From Salinibaculum litoreum (lineage in GTDB: Archaea; Halobacteriota; Halobacteria; Halobacteriales; Haloarculaceae), in assembly GCA_009789175.1 (NCBI GenBank), contig CP046866.1, forward strand, positions 2,170,001 through 2,234,000: a DNA stretch of 64,000 nucleotides, written 5' to 3'. The position numbers were made by a program, and so were the translations under genes. Positions within the stretch are counted from its first letter, which is position 1, and each line of letters begins with the position of its first letter. This document shows, piece after piece, positions 9,123 to 16,833 of the stretch. The notes under the pieces were generated by a model. It saw nothing but the letters and a program-made list of their open reading frames with translations. It ran no database searches and had not been told where the DNA came from.

Positions 9123-9186
9123 CCAGGACACAATCAGGTCACACCTGGCATCTCGACACTTCCCCGCCGCCTGTCAAAACTGCGTC

Positions 9187-10413
9187 TCAGGCCACGATGT
9201 CGTCGTTCTCGATGACTGCCCGGTACCGCCTGCCGGGGTCCGTGTCGGCAGTGAGCGCCGACCGGATGCGGTCGGAGAGCCAGCCGTTCCCTTCCGTGGG
9301 CGAGTCAGCGGGCGTCCCCGCGAATCCGTCGCGTCGCAGGTCGGCCGGCAGGTATCGCTCGTAGACGGGCAGTCGTTCGTGCAGAGGGACGCCGGCGTAG
9401 TCAGCAATCTCCCGCAGGGAGTCCAGTGCCGGCCACGCGTAGTCGGGGTTGATGTGGTCGTCGGTGACCGGCGAGACGCCACCGAGGTCGTCGATACCAC
9501 AGTCGACCACCTCACGGGCAGGGGCGAGATTCGGCGGGACCTGGACGGATATCTCCTCGGGGAGTCCAGCGCGGGCCATCGCCACGGCTCGCCGCAGCGT
9601 CTCGACGCCGGCCGACCCCGACTGCCAGCGTTCGTTCTCGACGACGGGCTGGACGATGACCTCCTGGATGTGGCCGTACCGTTCGTGTAGCTCTCGGATG
9701 GCGAGGATGCTCTCGGCGCGGTCGGTCCAGTCCTCGCCGATACCCACGAGGATGCCCGTCGTGAAGGGGACGCCGAGTTCCCCTGCGTTTTTCAGGGTGT
9801 TGAGACGCTGTCCGGGTGATTTGGCACGGGGACCGCCATGTGCCTGTACGTCCGCAGTCGTCTCCAGCATGACCCCCATCGACGCGTTGATATCGGCGAC
9901 TTCGGCCATCTGCTCGCGGGTCTGGTCGCCGGGGTTCGCATGGGGAAGCAGTCCCTCGTCGAGTGCGATTGTACAACACTCCCGAAGGTAGGTGTGAATC
10001 GAGTCGTGACCCCACTCCGCGAGTTGGTCGTGTATCTGCGTGTAGCGGTCGTCGGGGTCGTCACCGAAGGTGAACAGCGCTTCCGTACAGCCAGCGTCCG
10101 CACCCGTCCGAACGACCTCGCGGACCTCCGCAGGGGACAGCAGCGTGGCCTGACCCGGCGGGTCGTAGTACGTACAGTACGTGCAGGTGTACCGGCAGGC
10201 CGTCGTCAGCGGAATGAACACGTTCCGGCAAAAGGAAAGCGAGTCGGTCGCGGTCACGTCGGCCGGGATGACCGACAGCAGGCGCTCGACGGCAGCCTCG
10301 TCGACGGTCACGTCCACGTCGTAGTCCTCGATGCCGGGGAACACACCGGTAGTCCGGCCGCGAGGCTCAAAGGGGTCACGGAACTGCATGTCGAAAAGTG
10401 ACAGCCCAGCCAT
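9187..10413 (-). CDS. cofG: FO synthase subunit 1 (CofG), radical SAM
   Basis: 7,8-didemethyl-8-hydroxy-5-deazariboflavin synthase, which closes the deazaflavin ring on the CofH product in F420 synthesis. The radical-SAM triad is Cys73, Cys77 and Cys80 (ACRYTCTYCTYY). GxIxGxGE-like GILVGIGEDWTDR, EVIVQPV and GIDDLGGVSPVTDDHINP are family-typical. 408 residues from the ATG at 10413. A GTG at 10494 would add 27 residues (Arg- and Pro-rich, unlike the family) and lies in a hairpin. cofC is the next gene upstream, separated by a 199-nt gap that carries its own promoter, so cofG is probably a separate transcript. Confidence 0.92.
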   Translation of the reverse strand: MAGLSLFDMQFRDPFEPRGRTTGVFPGIEDYDVDVTVDEAAVERLLSVIPADVTATDSLSFCRNVFIPLTTACRYTCTYCTYYDPPGQATLLSPAEVREVVRTGADAGCTEALFTFGDDPDDRYTQIHDQLAEWGHDSIHTYLRECCTIALDEGLLPHANPGDQTREQMAEVADINASMGVMLETTADVQAHGGPRAKSPGQRLNTLKNAGELGVPFTTGILVGIGEDWTDRAESILAIRELHERYGHIQEVIVQPVVENERWQSGSAGVETLRRAVAMARAGLPEEISVQVPPNLAPAREVVDCGIDDLGGVSPVTDDHINPDYAWPALDSLREIADYAGVPLHERLPVYERYLPADLRRDGFAGTPADSPTEGNGWLSDRIRSALTADTDPGRRYRAVIENDDIVA

Positions 10414-10490
10414 GGGAGTGGGCCGAACTGTCTGTGCCAGAGCGGTAGTGTGGCACGGTCCGGGTGCGCGGCGCGAGACACGTACCCGAT

Positions 10491-10508
10491 GCACGGGTCG
10501 GCCCGTGC
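10491..10508. promoter_or_regulatory. perfect hairpin in the cofG leader
   Basis: GCACGGG/CCCGTGC with a 4-nt loop. A TATA-like CTTTTTTAG on the minus strand, near 10535, would start transcription close to 10507, so the hairpin would form the 5' end of a leader of roughly 95 nt before the ATG at 10413. No known riboswitch fold is recognised. Confidence 0.4.
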
Positions 10509-10612
10509 AGTTTGTAGTAGGAACTCACTCACTAAAAAAGGCTTGTTCAGTTCAACCATCACGTTCGCTGCAGCCGCCAAATTGCGGCCGTTACGACCCT
10601 TTCACGGCGGTT

Positions 10613-11227
10613 CTACGGTGACCGCGTGACGGCAGGGCCGTCGTCGGTGAGAGCCAGAGAGAGGTCGAGGTCACGGAGCGCACTCGCAGTATGCCCGTCC
10701 GTGTGGACGAGGACATCGACCAGGTCTGAGGGGTCGTCGATGTCGTTGGACAGGCGAAAGGAGTCGACGGTGGCCACGTCAGCGCCGGCGTCCTGGGCTG
10801 CTGTGACGTGGTCCCGATAGGAGAGGCCGTGGTAGTCGACACGGAAATCTTCGGTCCGGACGACGAGTGCGTTCGTCCCGCCCCCGCGCCCCGGCGCGAG
10901 CGTAACACCAGCGTCAGGGTCGAACAGTCGGCCGAGTGCCGCAGGTGTCGCCAGCGCGAGGTCGGCCATCACCACAGCCGCGGGTCCATCGACCGAGGTG
11001 AGCGCGTCGTTGACTGCGGGCGTCAGCGGCCGTTCGTCGACGCGGACCGCACAGTCACAGTCGATGGGTTCGGTAGCGAGCACACATCGGTCGTGAGACA
11101 TCTCTCGGAGCGCAGCAAGAACGTCCCGGAGCATCGCGCGTGCGACCGTCCGTCGCTCCCCCTCATCGAGCAACGGTGCAAGTCTAGTCTTCGGGTCGCG
11201 CGCGTCGAACGGGACGAAAACGCGCAT
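10613..11227 (-). CDS. cofC: 2-phospho-L-lactate guanylyltransferase (CofC)
   Basis: 204 residues. Activates 2-phospholactate (or a related phospho-acid) with GTP for F420 assembly. The N-terminus MRVFVPFDARDPKTRLAPLL is the CofC nucleotide-binding loop (P-x-K-TRL). AVVMADLALATP and APGRGGGTNALVVR are the expected metal and nucleotide segments. The start is 3 nt after the stop of the preceding membrane-protein gene, so it belongs to the cetZ transcript. Together with cofG and cofH in this window it covers three of the F420-specific steps. Confidence 0.92.
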   Translation of the reverse strand: MRVFVPFDARDPKTRLAPLLDEGERRTVARAMLRDVLAALREMSHDRCVLATEPIDCDCAVRVDERPLTPAVNDALTSVDGPAAVVMADLALATPAALGRLFDPDAGVTLAPGRGGGTNALVVRTEDFRVDYHGLSYRDHVTAAQDAGADVATVDSFRLSNDIDDPSDLVDVLVHTDGHTASALRDLDLSLALTDDGPAVTRSP

Positions 11228-11230
11228 CCG

Positions 11231-12004
11231 CTACTGGAGTTTGTGGGTCTCGCTTTGCTGGCTCTTGTAGTAGTAGGCACCGCCGCCGACCACGAGCAAG
11301 ACCAGAATCACTGCACCGCCGATGAGCGGGAGCGGGAGACCAGAGCTTTGCTGTTTTTCAGCGTTGCTCTCTGCGTCCTCTGCGAGACTCTTTGCGTTCT
11401 GGAAGTTCCCGTTGTCGTACGAGGAAATCGCTCTGTCCAGCTGGTCCTGTGCTTCCTGTGGCGGGTTGTCGAGTTCGTCGATGGCCGTCTGTGCGGAGTC
11501 GATGGCCTCACGGGCCGTCTTGCTGCCGTCGGTGTGACGGTGTGCGTCGTAGGACTGGAATTCCTCTCCGCTGTCTGCGTTTTCGAGGGTCAACACGGTG
11601 TAGTTCTCGGTCGACCGCTCCTCGTAGCTGTAGTCGATATCGTCGGGCACGTCACCGTTGACGCGGACGACGACGCGGGTGGGCGTGGACGTACCGGTGC
11701 TGTCGAGGTCAAGGCTCAGTTCGTCGCCTTCGCCAACCCCCGAGTCGATACGGCTTCCCTGCTCGTAGACCTCGTACGACCAGGAGGCGTTATCGAGTTC
11801 CGTCGTCGCTCGCAGCGTCCACTGAGACGGCGGTCCATCGAACGGGTCCTCGATGGTCGCGCCCATCTCTGCCGTGTCGTTGACGTTTTTCGCCGCCGGT
11901 GGTTCCCCGTCGTAGGAGACAGCACCCGCTGTCCCGACCGCCACCAGCGAGATGGCGAGCAATACCCCGAGGATTGCGCCCTTAGAATAGTGGGTCCAAC
12001 TCAT
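11231..12004 (-). CDS. secreted/membrane-anchored protein coupled to cetZ
   Basis: 257 residues. An N-terminal signal-type segment (GAILGVLLAISLVAVGTAGAV) is followed by an extracytoplasmic acidic domain with possible N-glycosylation sites (NDT, NAS, NYT). A helical stretch around residues 160-215 (TAREAIDSAQTAIDELDNPP ...) resembles a TPR-like or coiled linker. A C-terminal transmembrane helix (PLIGGAVILVLLVVGGGAYYY) leads to a short cytoplasmic tail. It overlaps the cetZ 3' end by 23 nt and precedes cofC by 3 nt. I do not know its function. As I recall, a similar gene sits between cetZ1 and cofC in Haloferax, which would suggest a link to CetZ or the envelope. Confidence 0.7.
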   Translation of the reverse strand: MSWTHYSKGAILGVLLAISLVAVGTAGAVSYDGEPPAAKNVNDTAEMGATIEDPFDGPPSQWTLRATTELDNASWSYEVYEQGSRIDSGVGEGDELSLDLDSTGTSTPTRVVVRVNGDVPDDIDYSYEERSTENYTVLTLENADSGEEFQSYDAHRHTDGSKTAREAIDSAQTAIDELDNPPQEAQDQLDRAISSYDNGNFQNAKSLAEDAESNAEKQQSSGLPLPLIGGAVILVLLVVGGGAYYYKSQQSETHKLQ

Positions 12005-13151
12005 CTTCGTCATCTTCAACAAGGGCCTCTAAATTCTCTTCGCTCTCTTCCCGGAGTTCGTCGATGTTTTCCTGTGCCTCGATTGCCACTTGCTGGAGTT
12101 CCTTGATACGGGGAACGTTGTGGACACCCGAGAGCAACACGGCTGCAGCCACGTTTGGCTCGTTGATAGGGTAGTCACCGCCGCGGACCTCCATACTGCC
12201 GGTCTGGTCTTCGAGCCACTTGCGGCCGCGCTCGATGCCTTTCCGGTTGAGGTGGGCAGGCGGACCCGACAACACCAGCAGCGCGCGCTCTGCGCCCTCG
12301 ACTTCACAGGGCAGCGTGAGTCGTCCGAGCGCGGCCTTTCGCACCAGCGACGTGATGCGGTTAGTGGTGTTTGCCGTATCCATGTCGTCCTCGCCGCCTT
12401 TGAACCGCGAGAGCAGCCCCCCGGAGTCACCGGTCTCGACACCTTCGGCCGCGTAGCCGACCGTGGAGACGCCTCCGCCGGAGAGCGTGTTGATAATCTC
12501 CGAGGAGTCGACGACGCTCTCGGCGACGTTGTCACCGGCACCGACCTCACCGGCACCGAACAACACACCGAAGCGACGGACGATTTCGTCGTTTATCTCG
12601 TCATAGCCCCCCTCGACGGACTCGCCGGTCTTGCGCCAGGCGTCGTTGTCGAACACGAGCAGGTTATCTACCTCGCGGACGAACGTCTGGAAGGAGCGTG
12701 CGGCGTTGAGCGTGTAGATTCCCCCCTCGTCGCCCCCGGGCAGGACGCCGAGCCCGTAGACTGGCTCGGTGTAGATTCGCTTGAGATGTTTTGCCAGCAC
12801 TGGCGACCCGCCGGAGCCGGTCCCCCCACCGAGTCCGGCCACGATGAGAAATGCGTCTATCTCGTGGACCGGGATGTTATCGATGGCACCCTGAACCTCG
12901 TCGATATCTTCCTCGGCGATTTCCGCGCCGAGTTCGTTGTCGGCACCGACCCCGTGGCCCTTGACACGGGCCTGTCCGATGAGGACGCGATTCTCCTCGG
13001 GTACACGTTCGAGCCCCAGCAGGTCAGCTTTCGCCGTGTTGACGGCGACAGCCGAGCGGACGATGCCACTCCCTGTCCGCTCGTCGTATTCCAGGAATTT
13101 ATCGACGATTTTCCCGCCCGCCTGCCCGAAACCTATCATCGCGAGTTTCAT
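11982..13151 (-). CDS. cetZ1: tubulin-like protein CetZ
   Basis: 389-residue FtsZ/tubulin-superfamily GTPase of the archaeal CetZ group, which controls cell shape and rod development or motility in haloarchaea. The tubulin signature GGGTGSG is at residues 108-114. The N-terminal nucleotide loop GFGQAGGKIVDKF and the lack of the FtsZ C-terminal motif set it apart from FtsZ. The tail is acidic (EDDEDELDPLF). Order cetZ - membrane protein - cofC - cofG agrees with the CetZ1 locus as I recall it from Haloferax volcanii, hence cetZ1 and not another paralogue. A TATA-like CTTATGCG on the minus strand, around 13187, gives a leader of about 9 nt. Confidence 0.92.
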   Translation of the reverse strand: MKLAMIGFGQAGGKIVDKFLEYDERTGSGIVRSAVAVNTAKADLLGLERVPEENRVLIGQARVKGHGVGADNELGAEIAEEDIDEVQGAIDNIPVHEIDAFLIVAGLGGGTGSGGSPVLAKHLKRIYTEPVYGLGVLPGGDEGGIYTLNAARSFQTFVREVDNLLVFDNDAWRKTGESVEGGYDEINDEIVRRFGVLFGAGEVGAGDNVAESVVDSSEIINTLSGGGVSTVGYAAEGVETGDSGGLLSRFKGGEDDMDTANTTNRITSLVRKAALGRLTLPCEVEGAERALLVLSGPPAHLNRKGIERGRKWLEDQTGSMEVRGGDYPINEPNVAAAVLLSGVHNVPRIKELQQVAIEAQENIDELREESEENLEALVEDDEDELDPLF

Positions 13152-13345
13152 GACTTGCTTAGCCGGAAACTATAGCATCGTACGCATAAGTGTTTTGCCC
13201 GGGTATCGATGCTGGAAACCGGAATCACTGCTGAAATCGACTGCTTTCACCGGGTTAGATTGGCGAAGATGACGATTATCGTAGGGGTCGGGCGAACGGC
13301 CACAGTATAGTTCGTGATACTGGCAACGGCGACGGTACGTTCCGT

Positions 13346-14251
13346 TCACTCGACGCCGAGGTACGCTCCAAGCGTCATCATCTGGGCCGTATCGACACCG
13401 AACGCTTCGACATCGTTGTCGGCGGTGGTGTTGTCGAAGTTCAGCGAACGATACTGGTCGCCACCCATCGGGAAGCCGGGAACGACACCCAGCGTCTTCA
13501 GGCCGACACCGGCCAGTCCCATCGGCAACCCGACGATGCGCATGGACTTGCCCTCAGCCTCGTAGACCATCTCGGTTATCTCCCGAAGCGTCAGCACTTC
13601 GGGCCCGCCGATTTCGTAGATTTCACCCACGTGGTTGTCGTCTTCGAGACTGTCGGCCAACATTCCGACGAGGTCACCGACCCAGACCGGCTGGAACCTG
13701 GTCTTCTTGCCGCCACCGGGCAGCGGGTACAGCGGCAGGCCGGGCGCGAACAGCTTTTTCAGCCGCTTGGTGAACGAGACGAACTCGCCCCCGTCACCGA
13801 AGACTACGGAGGGTTGGAACACGACCGCATCCAGCGACGAATCGACGACGGCCTGCTCTGCGCGGCCCTTCGAGCGGATGTAGTGGGTCGGGCCATCGGG
13901 GTCGGCACCGAGTGCGCTGAGCTGGACGAACCGGTCGACGCCGTGTTCCTCCGCGGCCTGGATGCAGTTCTCGGTACCACCGCGGTGGACTCTATCGTGC
14001 ATCTCGTTGCCGCCTTTTGGCTCGAACAGCGGTGAGAGGGCGACCAGATTCACCACCGCGTCCTGTCCGTCGAAGGCGCTGACAATAGAGTCGTAGGCGG
14101 TCACGTCGCCCATCGTCGTCTCGACGCTGTCGGGTAACTCGCCCGGGTCAGGGTCCCGCGAGAGCGCGGTCACATCGTGTCCGCGGTCGTCCAGTTCGGC
14201 ACTCAGATGTTGGCCGATGAAACCACTACCACCGACGAGGAGTACGTCCAT
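13346..14251 (-). CDS. NAD(P)-binding epimerase-like protein (NDUFA9-type SDR)
   Basis: 301 residues with an N-terminal Rossmann motif VGGSGFIGQHL (GxxGxxG). AVVNLVALSPLF and the region YIRSKGRAEQAV (Tyr/Lys of an atypical extended SDR) follow. The C-terminal VYEAEGKSMRIVGLPMG is as in complex-I NDUFA9/39 kDa-like NmrA-type proteins. Substrate is unknown; such proteins act as NADPH-linked reductases or redox-sensing partners of complex I or quinone pathways. Transcribed away from tmk. No operon partner downstream: the gap to cetZ holds the cetZ promoter. Confidence 0.8.
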   Translation of the reverse strand: MDVLLVGGSGFIGQHLSAELDDRGHDVTALSRDPDPGELPDSVETTMGDVTAYDSIVSAFDGQDAVVNLVALSPLFEPKGGNEMHDRVHRGGTENCIQAAEEHGVDRFVQLSALGADPDGPTHYIRSKGRAEQAVVDSSLDAVVFQPSVVFGDGGEFVSFTKRLKKLFAPGLPLYPLPGGGKKTRFQPVWVGDLVGMLADSLEDDNHVGEIYEIGGPEVLTLREITEMVYEAEGKSMRIVGLPMGLAGVGLKTLGVVPGFPMGGDQYRSLNFDNTTADNDVEAFGVDTAQMMTLGAYLGVE

Positions 14252-14322
14252 ACCACCCTATTCACCCGAACCCAATGTAAAACCCCGCCGCAAAGAGTTT
14301 GGAACTGGGCGCAACAGGGAGG

Positions 14323-14330
14323 TATTTACT
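14323..14330 (+). promoter_or_regulatory. TATA box of tmk
   Basis: TATTTACT is centred about 27 nt before the ATG at 14353, consistent with a leaderless tmk mRNA and supporting that start. Confidence 0.5.
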
Positions 14331-14352
14331 GCCGGCTCCCACAGGGCACGGT

Positions 14353-14940
14353 ATGCTCATCACCCTGGAGGGACTGGACGGCAGCGGGAAGACGAGCTGT
14401 CGTGAGATGCTGACCCAAAGCGAGATACTCCCCGACGACGCGGTGTTTACCCGCGAGCCGACCGACTCCTGGTACGGTGAGGCAGTCGAACGTTCCATCG
14501 GCGACGACGACGCCGACCCGCTGGCCGAACTCTTCCTGTACACCGCCGACCACGCGGCCCACCTCTCGGAGACGGTCTGTCCAGCCCTCAGCGAGGGGCG
14601 GGTGGTCGTCTCGGACCGCTACTCCGACTCGCGGTACGCCTACCAGGGAGCGACGCTTGCCGATGAGTTCGATGACGCCCTCGCGTTCGTTCAGGGGGTA
14701 CACCAGCCCTGGACGCGCCCGCCCAATGCCACGATTTATCTCGATGTCGACCCCGAGACCGCGGCCGAGCGAAGCGGCGCGACCAACAAGTTCGAGACCG
14801 CCGACTACCTCGCGGATGTCCGGGAGAACTACCGCCGGCTCATCGATGCCGACCCCGAGCGGTTCGTCGAAGTCGACGCTACCCGCCCACAGGAAGACGT
14901 GCTGCGTGCAGTACGGGATGCAGTCGGTGACCTTCTCTAG
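14353..14940 (+). CDS. tmk: thymidylate kinase
   Basis: Phosphorylates dTMP to dTDP. 195 residues, normal for the family. P-loop GLDGSGKT lies at the N-terminus; the DRY-type motif is [16 protein letters not shown], with the TMP-binding Arg. The dTMP-kinase motif with [16 protein letters not shown] follows. The start at 14353 rather than 14299 keeps the family N-terminus [10 protein letters not shown] and fits the TATA spacing. The stop codon shares bases with the stop of the convergent membrane-protein gene (overlap 14937-14940). Confidence 0.93.
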   Translation: MLITLEGLDGSGKTSCREMLTQSEILPDDAVFTREPTDSWYGEAVERSIGDDDADPLAELFLYTADHAAHLSETVCPALSEGRVVVSDRYSDSRYAYQGATLADEFDDALAFVQGVHQPWTRPPNATIYLDVDPETAAERSGATNKFETADYLADVRENYRRLIDADPERFVEVDATRPQEDVLRAVRDAVGDLL

Positions 14941-15272
14941 TTCCGCCTGACGCGCCCGTCAGCCCGGCTGTCGGGCAGGTCAACCTCGTCGGGAGAGGGC
15001 ATCCAGAAGTAATCAAAGGCGACCCCGACAGAGGTGGGAGCGACGACTGTCAACACGATGACGGCGGTCGGACTCCCGAGGTTGGGACCGGCAAACGACC
15101 CCAACAACAGCGTCAGCGCAACGAGCACGACTGGGACAATCAACAGCGTATAGATGGCACTTCCCCACTGCGTCTTCAACCGGACCCTGAAGAAGCGTGT
15201 CAGGAGGGCAGCCACAGCCGTGTTGACGAGTAAAATCACGAACAGTCCCACCAGCTCCAGCGTGGTGACCAT
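14937..15272 (-). CDS. small conserved membrane protein
   Basis: 111 residues with three or four hydrophobic segments ([60 protein letters not shown]) and a charged tail ending [11 protein letters not shown]. Probably an uncharacterised haloarchaeal family; no catalytic motif. The start at 15272 is preferred to the longer frame, which runs antisense through the RAM gene. Convergent overlap of 4 nt with tmk. Confidence 0.65.
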   Translation of the reverse strand: MVTTLELVGLFVILLVNTAVAALLTRFFRVRLKTQWGSAIYTLLIVPVVLVALTLLLGSFAGPNLGSPTAVIVLTVVAPTSVGVAFDYFWMPSPDEVDLPDSRADGRVRRN

Positions 15273-15348
15273 ACAAAACGTTGGGGCCCGACGCCCTTTG
15301 AGGTGTCGGAGCGGTGTGAACTGTCTGGCCCCGACACCAAAGGAGCGG

Positions 15349-15582
15349 CTATTCGTCCAGACAGATGTACGTGCGTGTGTCGGCGACGCCATCCAGGTCC
15401 CGGACATCAGTGGCGACGCTGTGAATGACATCGTACACTTCCTCCCCTGCTGCCTCGATGATGATATCGTACTGTCCCGCGACGACGTGGGCCTCCTCGA
15501 CACCGTCGATGGCGTCGATAGATTGCTGTAGTTCCGCGGACTTGCCCGCCGTCGTTTTCACCATGATGAACGCACGAACCAT
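15349..15582 (-). CDS. stand-alone RAM (Lrp/AsnC ligand-binding) domain protein
   Basis: 77 residues consisting only of the RAM domain (regulation of amino-acid metabolism): MVRAFIMVKTTAGKSAELQQ ... DGVEEAHVVAGQYDIIIEAAG ... VADTRTYICL. The N-terminal HTH of Lrp is missing, so it cannot bind DNA by itself. It may bind a small ligand and oligomerise with Lrp proteins or other partners. A paralogue of 76 residues follows trkA at 16375-16605. Divergent from trkA, 108 nt between starts. Confidence 0.85.
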   Translation of the reverse strand: MVRAFIMVKTTAGKSAELQQSIDAIDGVEEAHVVAGQYDIIIEAAGEEVYDVIHSVATDVRDLDGVADTRTYICLDE

Positions 15583-15659
15583 CGTGGTGTGTGGTACATC
15601 ATACCATGACAAAAGTGTTCCCCCGGTACTGGGCCAGGGAGTCCGGAGGAGGGGGTAAC

Positions 15660-15666
15660 TTTATTG
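15660..15666 (+). promoter_or_regulatory. TATA box of trkA
   Basis: TTTATTG is centred about 28 nt before the ATG at 15691, fitting a leaderless trkA-RAM mRNA and that start codon. Confidence 0.5.
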
Positions 15667-15690
15667 ACAACCCACCGCGTAAGGCATACC

Positions 15691-16374
15691 ATGCGATTCG
15701 TTATCATTGGTGCAGGTCGCGTCGGCCTCCGGACGGCGCGTGCGCTGGCCGACAGTGGCCACGAGGTCGTACTCGTCGAGGGGGAGGAGCGTGCTATCGA
15801 GCGCGCCCGCACCGAGGGGTTCGATGTCATCGAGGGTGACGGCGCACTGGAGGAGACACTCCAGTTGGCCGACCTCGACGGGACAGACGCCGTCGGCGCG
15901 CTGACGGGCGACCTCAACGATAACTTCGCTGCCTGCATGATCGCCAACCAGTACGGCTGCCGGACGGTCATGCGCATCGACGAGGACTACCGCGAGGAGA
16001 TTTACCGCCAGTACGCCGACGAGGTCGACGAGGTCATCTACCCCGAGCGGCTGGGTGCCATCGTCACCAAAAACGCCTTGCTCGGCGGGAACATCCGCGC
16101 TGTGGCAGACATCGCACAGAACCTCCAGCTCGTCGAGTTTACGATCACGGACGCCTCACCGATGCGCGGGTACAGCCTCAGCGAACTCGAACTCCCCGCA
16201 CAGACCCGGTTGCTTGCCTTTGGGAAAGAAGAGGGGTCACTGCGCCTGCCCACGTCTGATGACTCGCTCGAACTCGGTGACCGGCTGGTAATCCTCGCCG
16301 CATTCGAGCATCTCGACGATGTCCGGAGCCTCATCGTCGGCAACACCGGTCGCGCGACTGCAGGAGGGATATAA
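15691..16374 (+). CDS. trkA: TrkA-family potassium uptake regulator
   Basis: 227 residues. RCK_N Rossmann domain (FVIIGAGRVGLRTARALADS, acidic residue at the end of strand 2, LTGDLNDNFAACMIANQYG) followed by a TrkA_C/RCK_C domain from about residue 140 (LQLVEFTITDASPMRGYSLS ... LELGDRLVILAAFEHLDDV). It binds NAD(H) or ATP and gates a membrane K+ transporter of the Trk/Ktr type. The transporter subunit is not in the window. High internal K+ is central for haloarchaea. The next gene starts directly after the TAA, so the RAM-domain protein is co-expressed. Confidence 0.9.
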   Translation: MRFVIIGAGRVGLRTARALADSGHEVVLVEGEERAIERARTEGFDVIEGDGALEETLQLADLDGTDAVGALTGDLNDNFAACMIANQYGCRTVMRIDEDYREEIYRQYADEVDEVIYPERLGAIVTKNALLGGNIRAVADIAQNLQLVEFTITDASPMRGYSLSELELPAQTRLLAFGKEEGSLRLPTSDDSLELGDRLVILAAFEHLDDVRSLIVGNTGRATAGGI

Positions 16375-16605
16375 ATGGTTCAAGCGTACATCATGGTGAA
16401 AGCACTGACTGGCGAAGCGGACCGACTCAAAGACAACATCGAGGCCATCGACGGCGTCGAACGCTCGCACATCGTCGCGGGCGATGTCGACCTGATTACC
16501 GTCGTCGACGTTGCCTCGCCATCGGCGGTAAAGGACGTCGCTGCCACCGAAATTCAGTCAGTAGAGGGTGTCGAGGACACACAGACGTATATTTCGATGG
16601 ACTGA
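16375..16605 (+). CDS. stand-alone RAM (Lrp/AsnC ligand-binding) domain protein
   Basis: 76 residues, RAM domain only, clearly paralogous to the product of 15349-15582 (MVxAxIMVK, AIDGVExxHxVAG, GVxDTxTYIxxD in both). Its ATG abuts the trkA stop codon with no gap, so the two are one transcript and probably one translational unit. This argues for a partner role in K+ regulation, perhaps as ligand-binding subunit; that role is inferred from position only. Confidence 0.85.
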   Translation: MVQAYIMVKALTGEADRLKDNIEAIDGVERSHIVAGDVDLITVVDVASPSAVKDVAATEIQSVEGVEDTQTYISMD

Positions 16606-16611
16606 GACTAC

Positions 16612-16674
16612 TTTTTTCGCCGTCGGGTCTCCGGGCGCGCCTGTCGGCGCGCACCTGAACCCTCGGCGAAAAAA
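16612..16674. terminator. long hairpin with U-tract on both strands (bidirectional terminator)
   Basis: A perfect 11-bp inverted repeat TTTTTTCGCCG (16612-16622) and CGGCGAAAAAA (16664-16674). Inside it are GGGT/ACCC and GCGCGC/GCGCGC, so about 63 nt fold into one rod. The run of six T lies 6 nt after the RAM gene stop on the plus strand, and another run of six T is read on the minus strand after the DUF5813-like gene. A second hairpin GCGGCC/GGCCGC follows at 16695-16710. The remainder up to 16833 shows no gene. Confidence 0.6.
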
Positions 16675-16833
16675 CATAGTGAAAAAGGCTGCTCGCGGCC
16701 GGTAGGCCGCTCGCAGTTGCTATCGTCGCCTCTCCACCACCGCACCGCTACGCAATAGCAGTCCGGCCCTTCCCCATCTCGCGTGGTCTCGCGCACCAGC
16801 GCTCGACACACGGTCGCGGCCACGTCGGAATCC

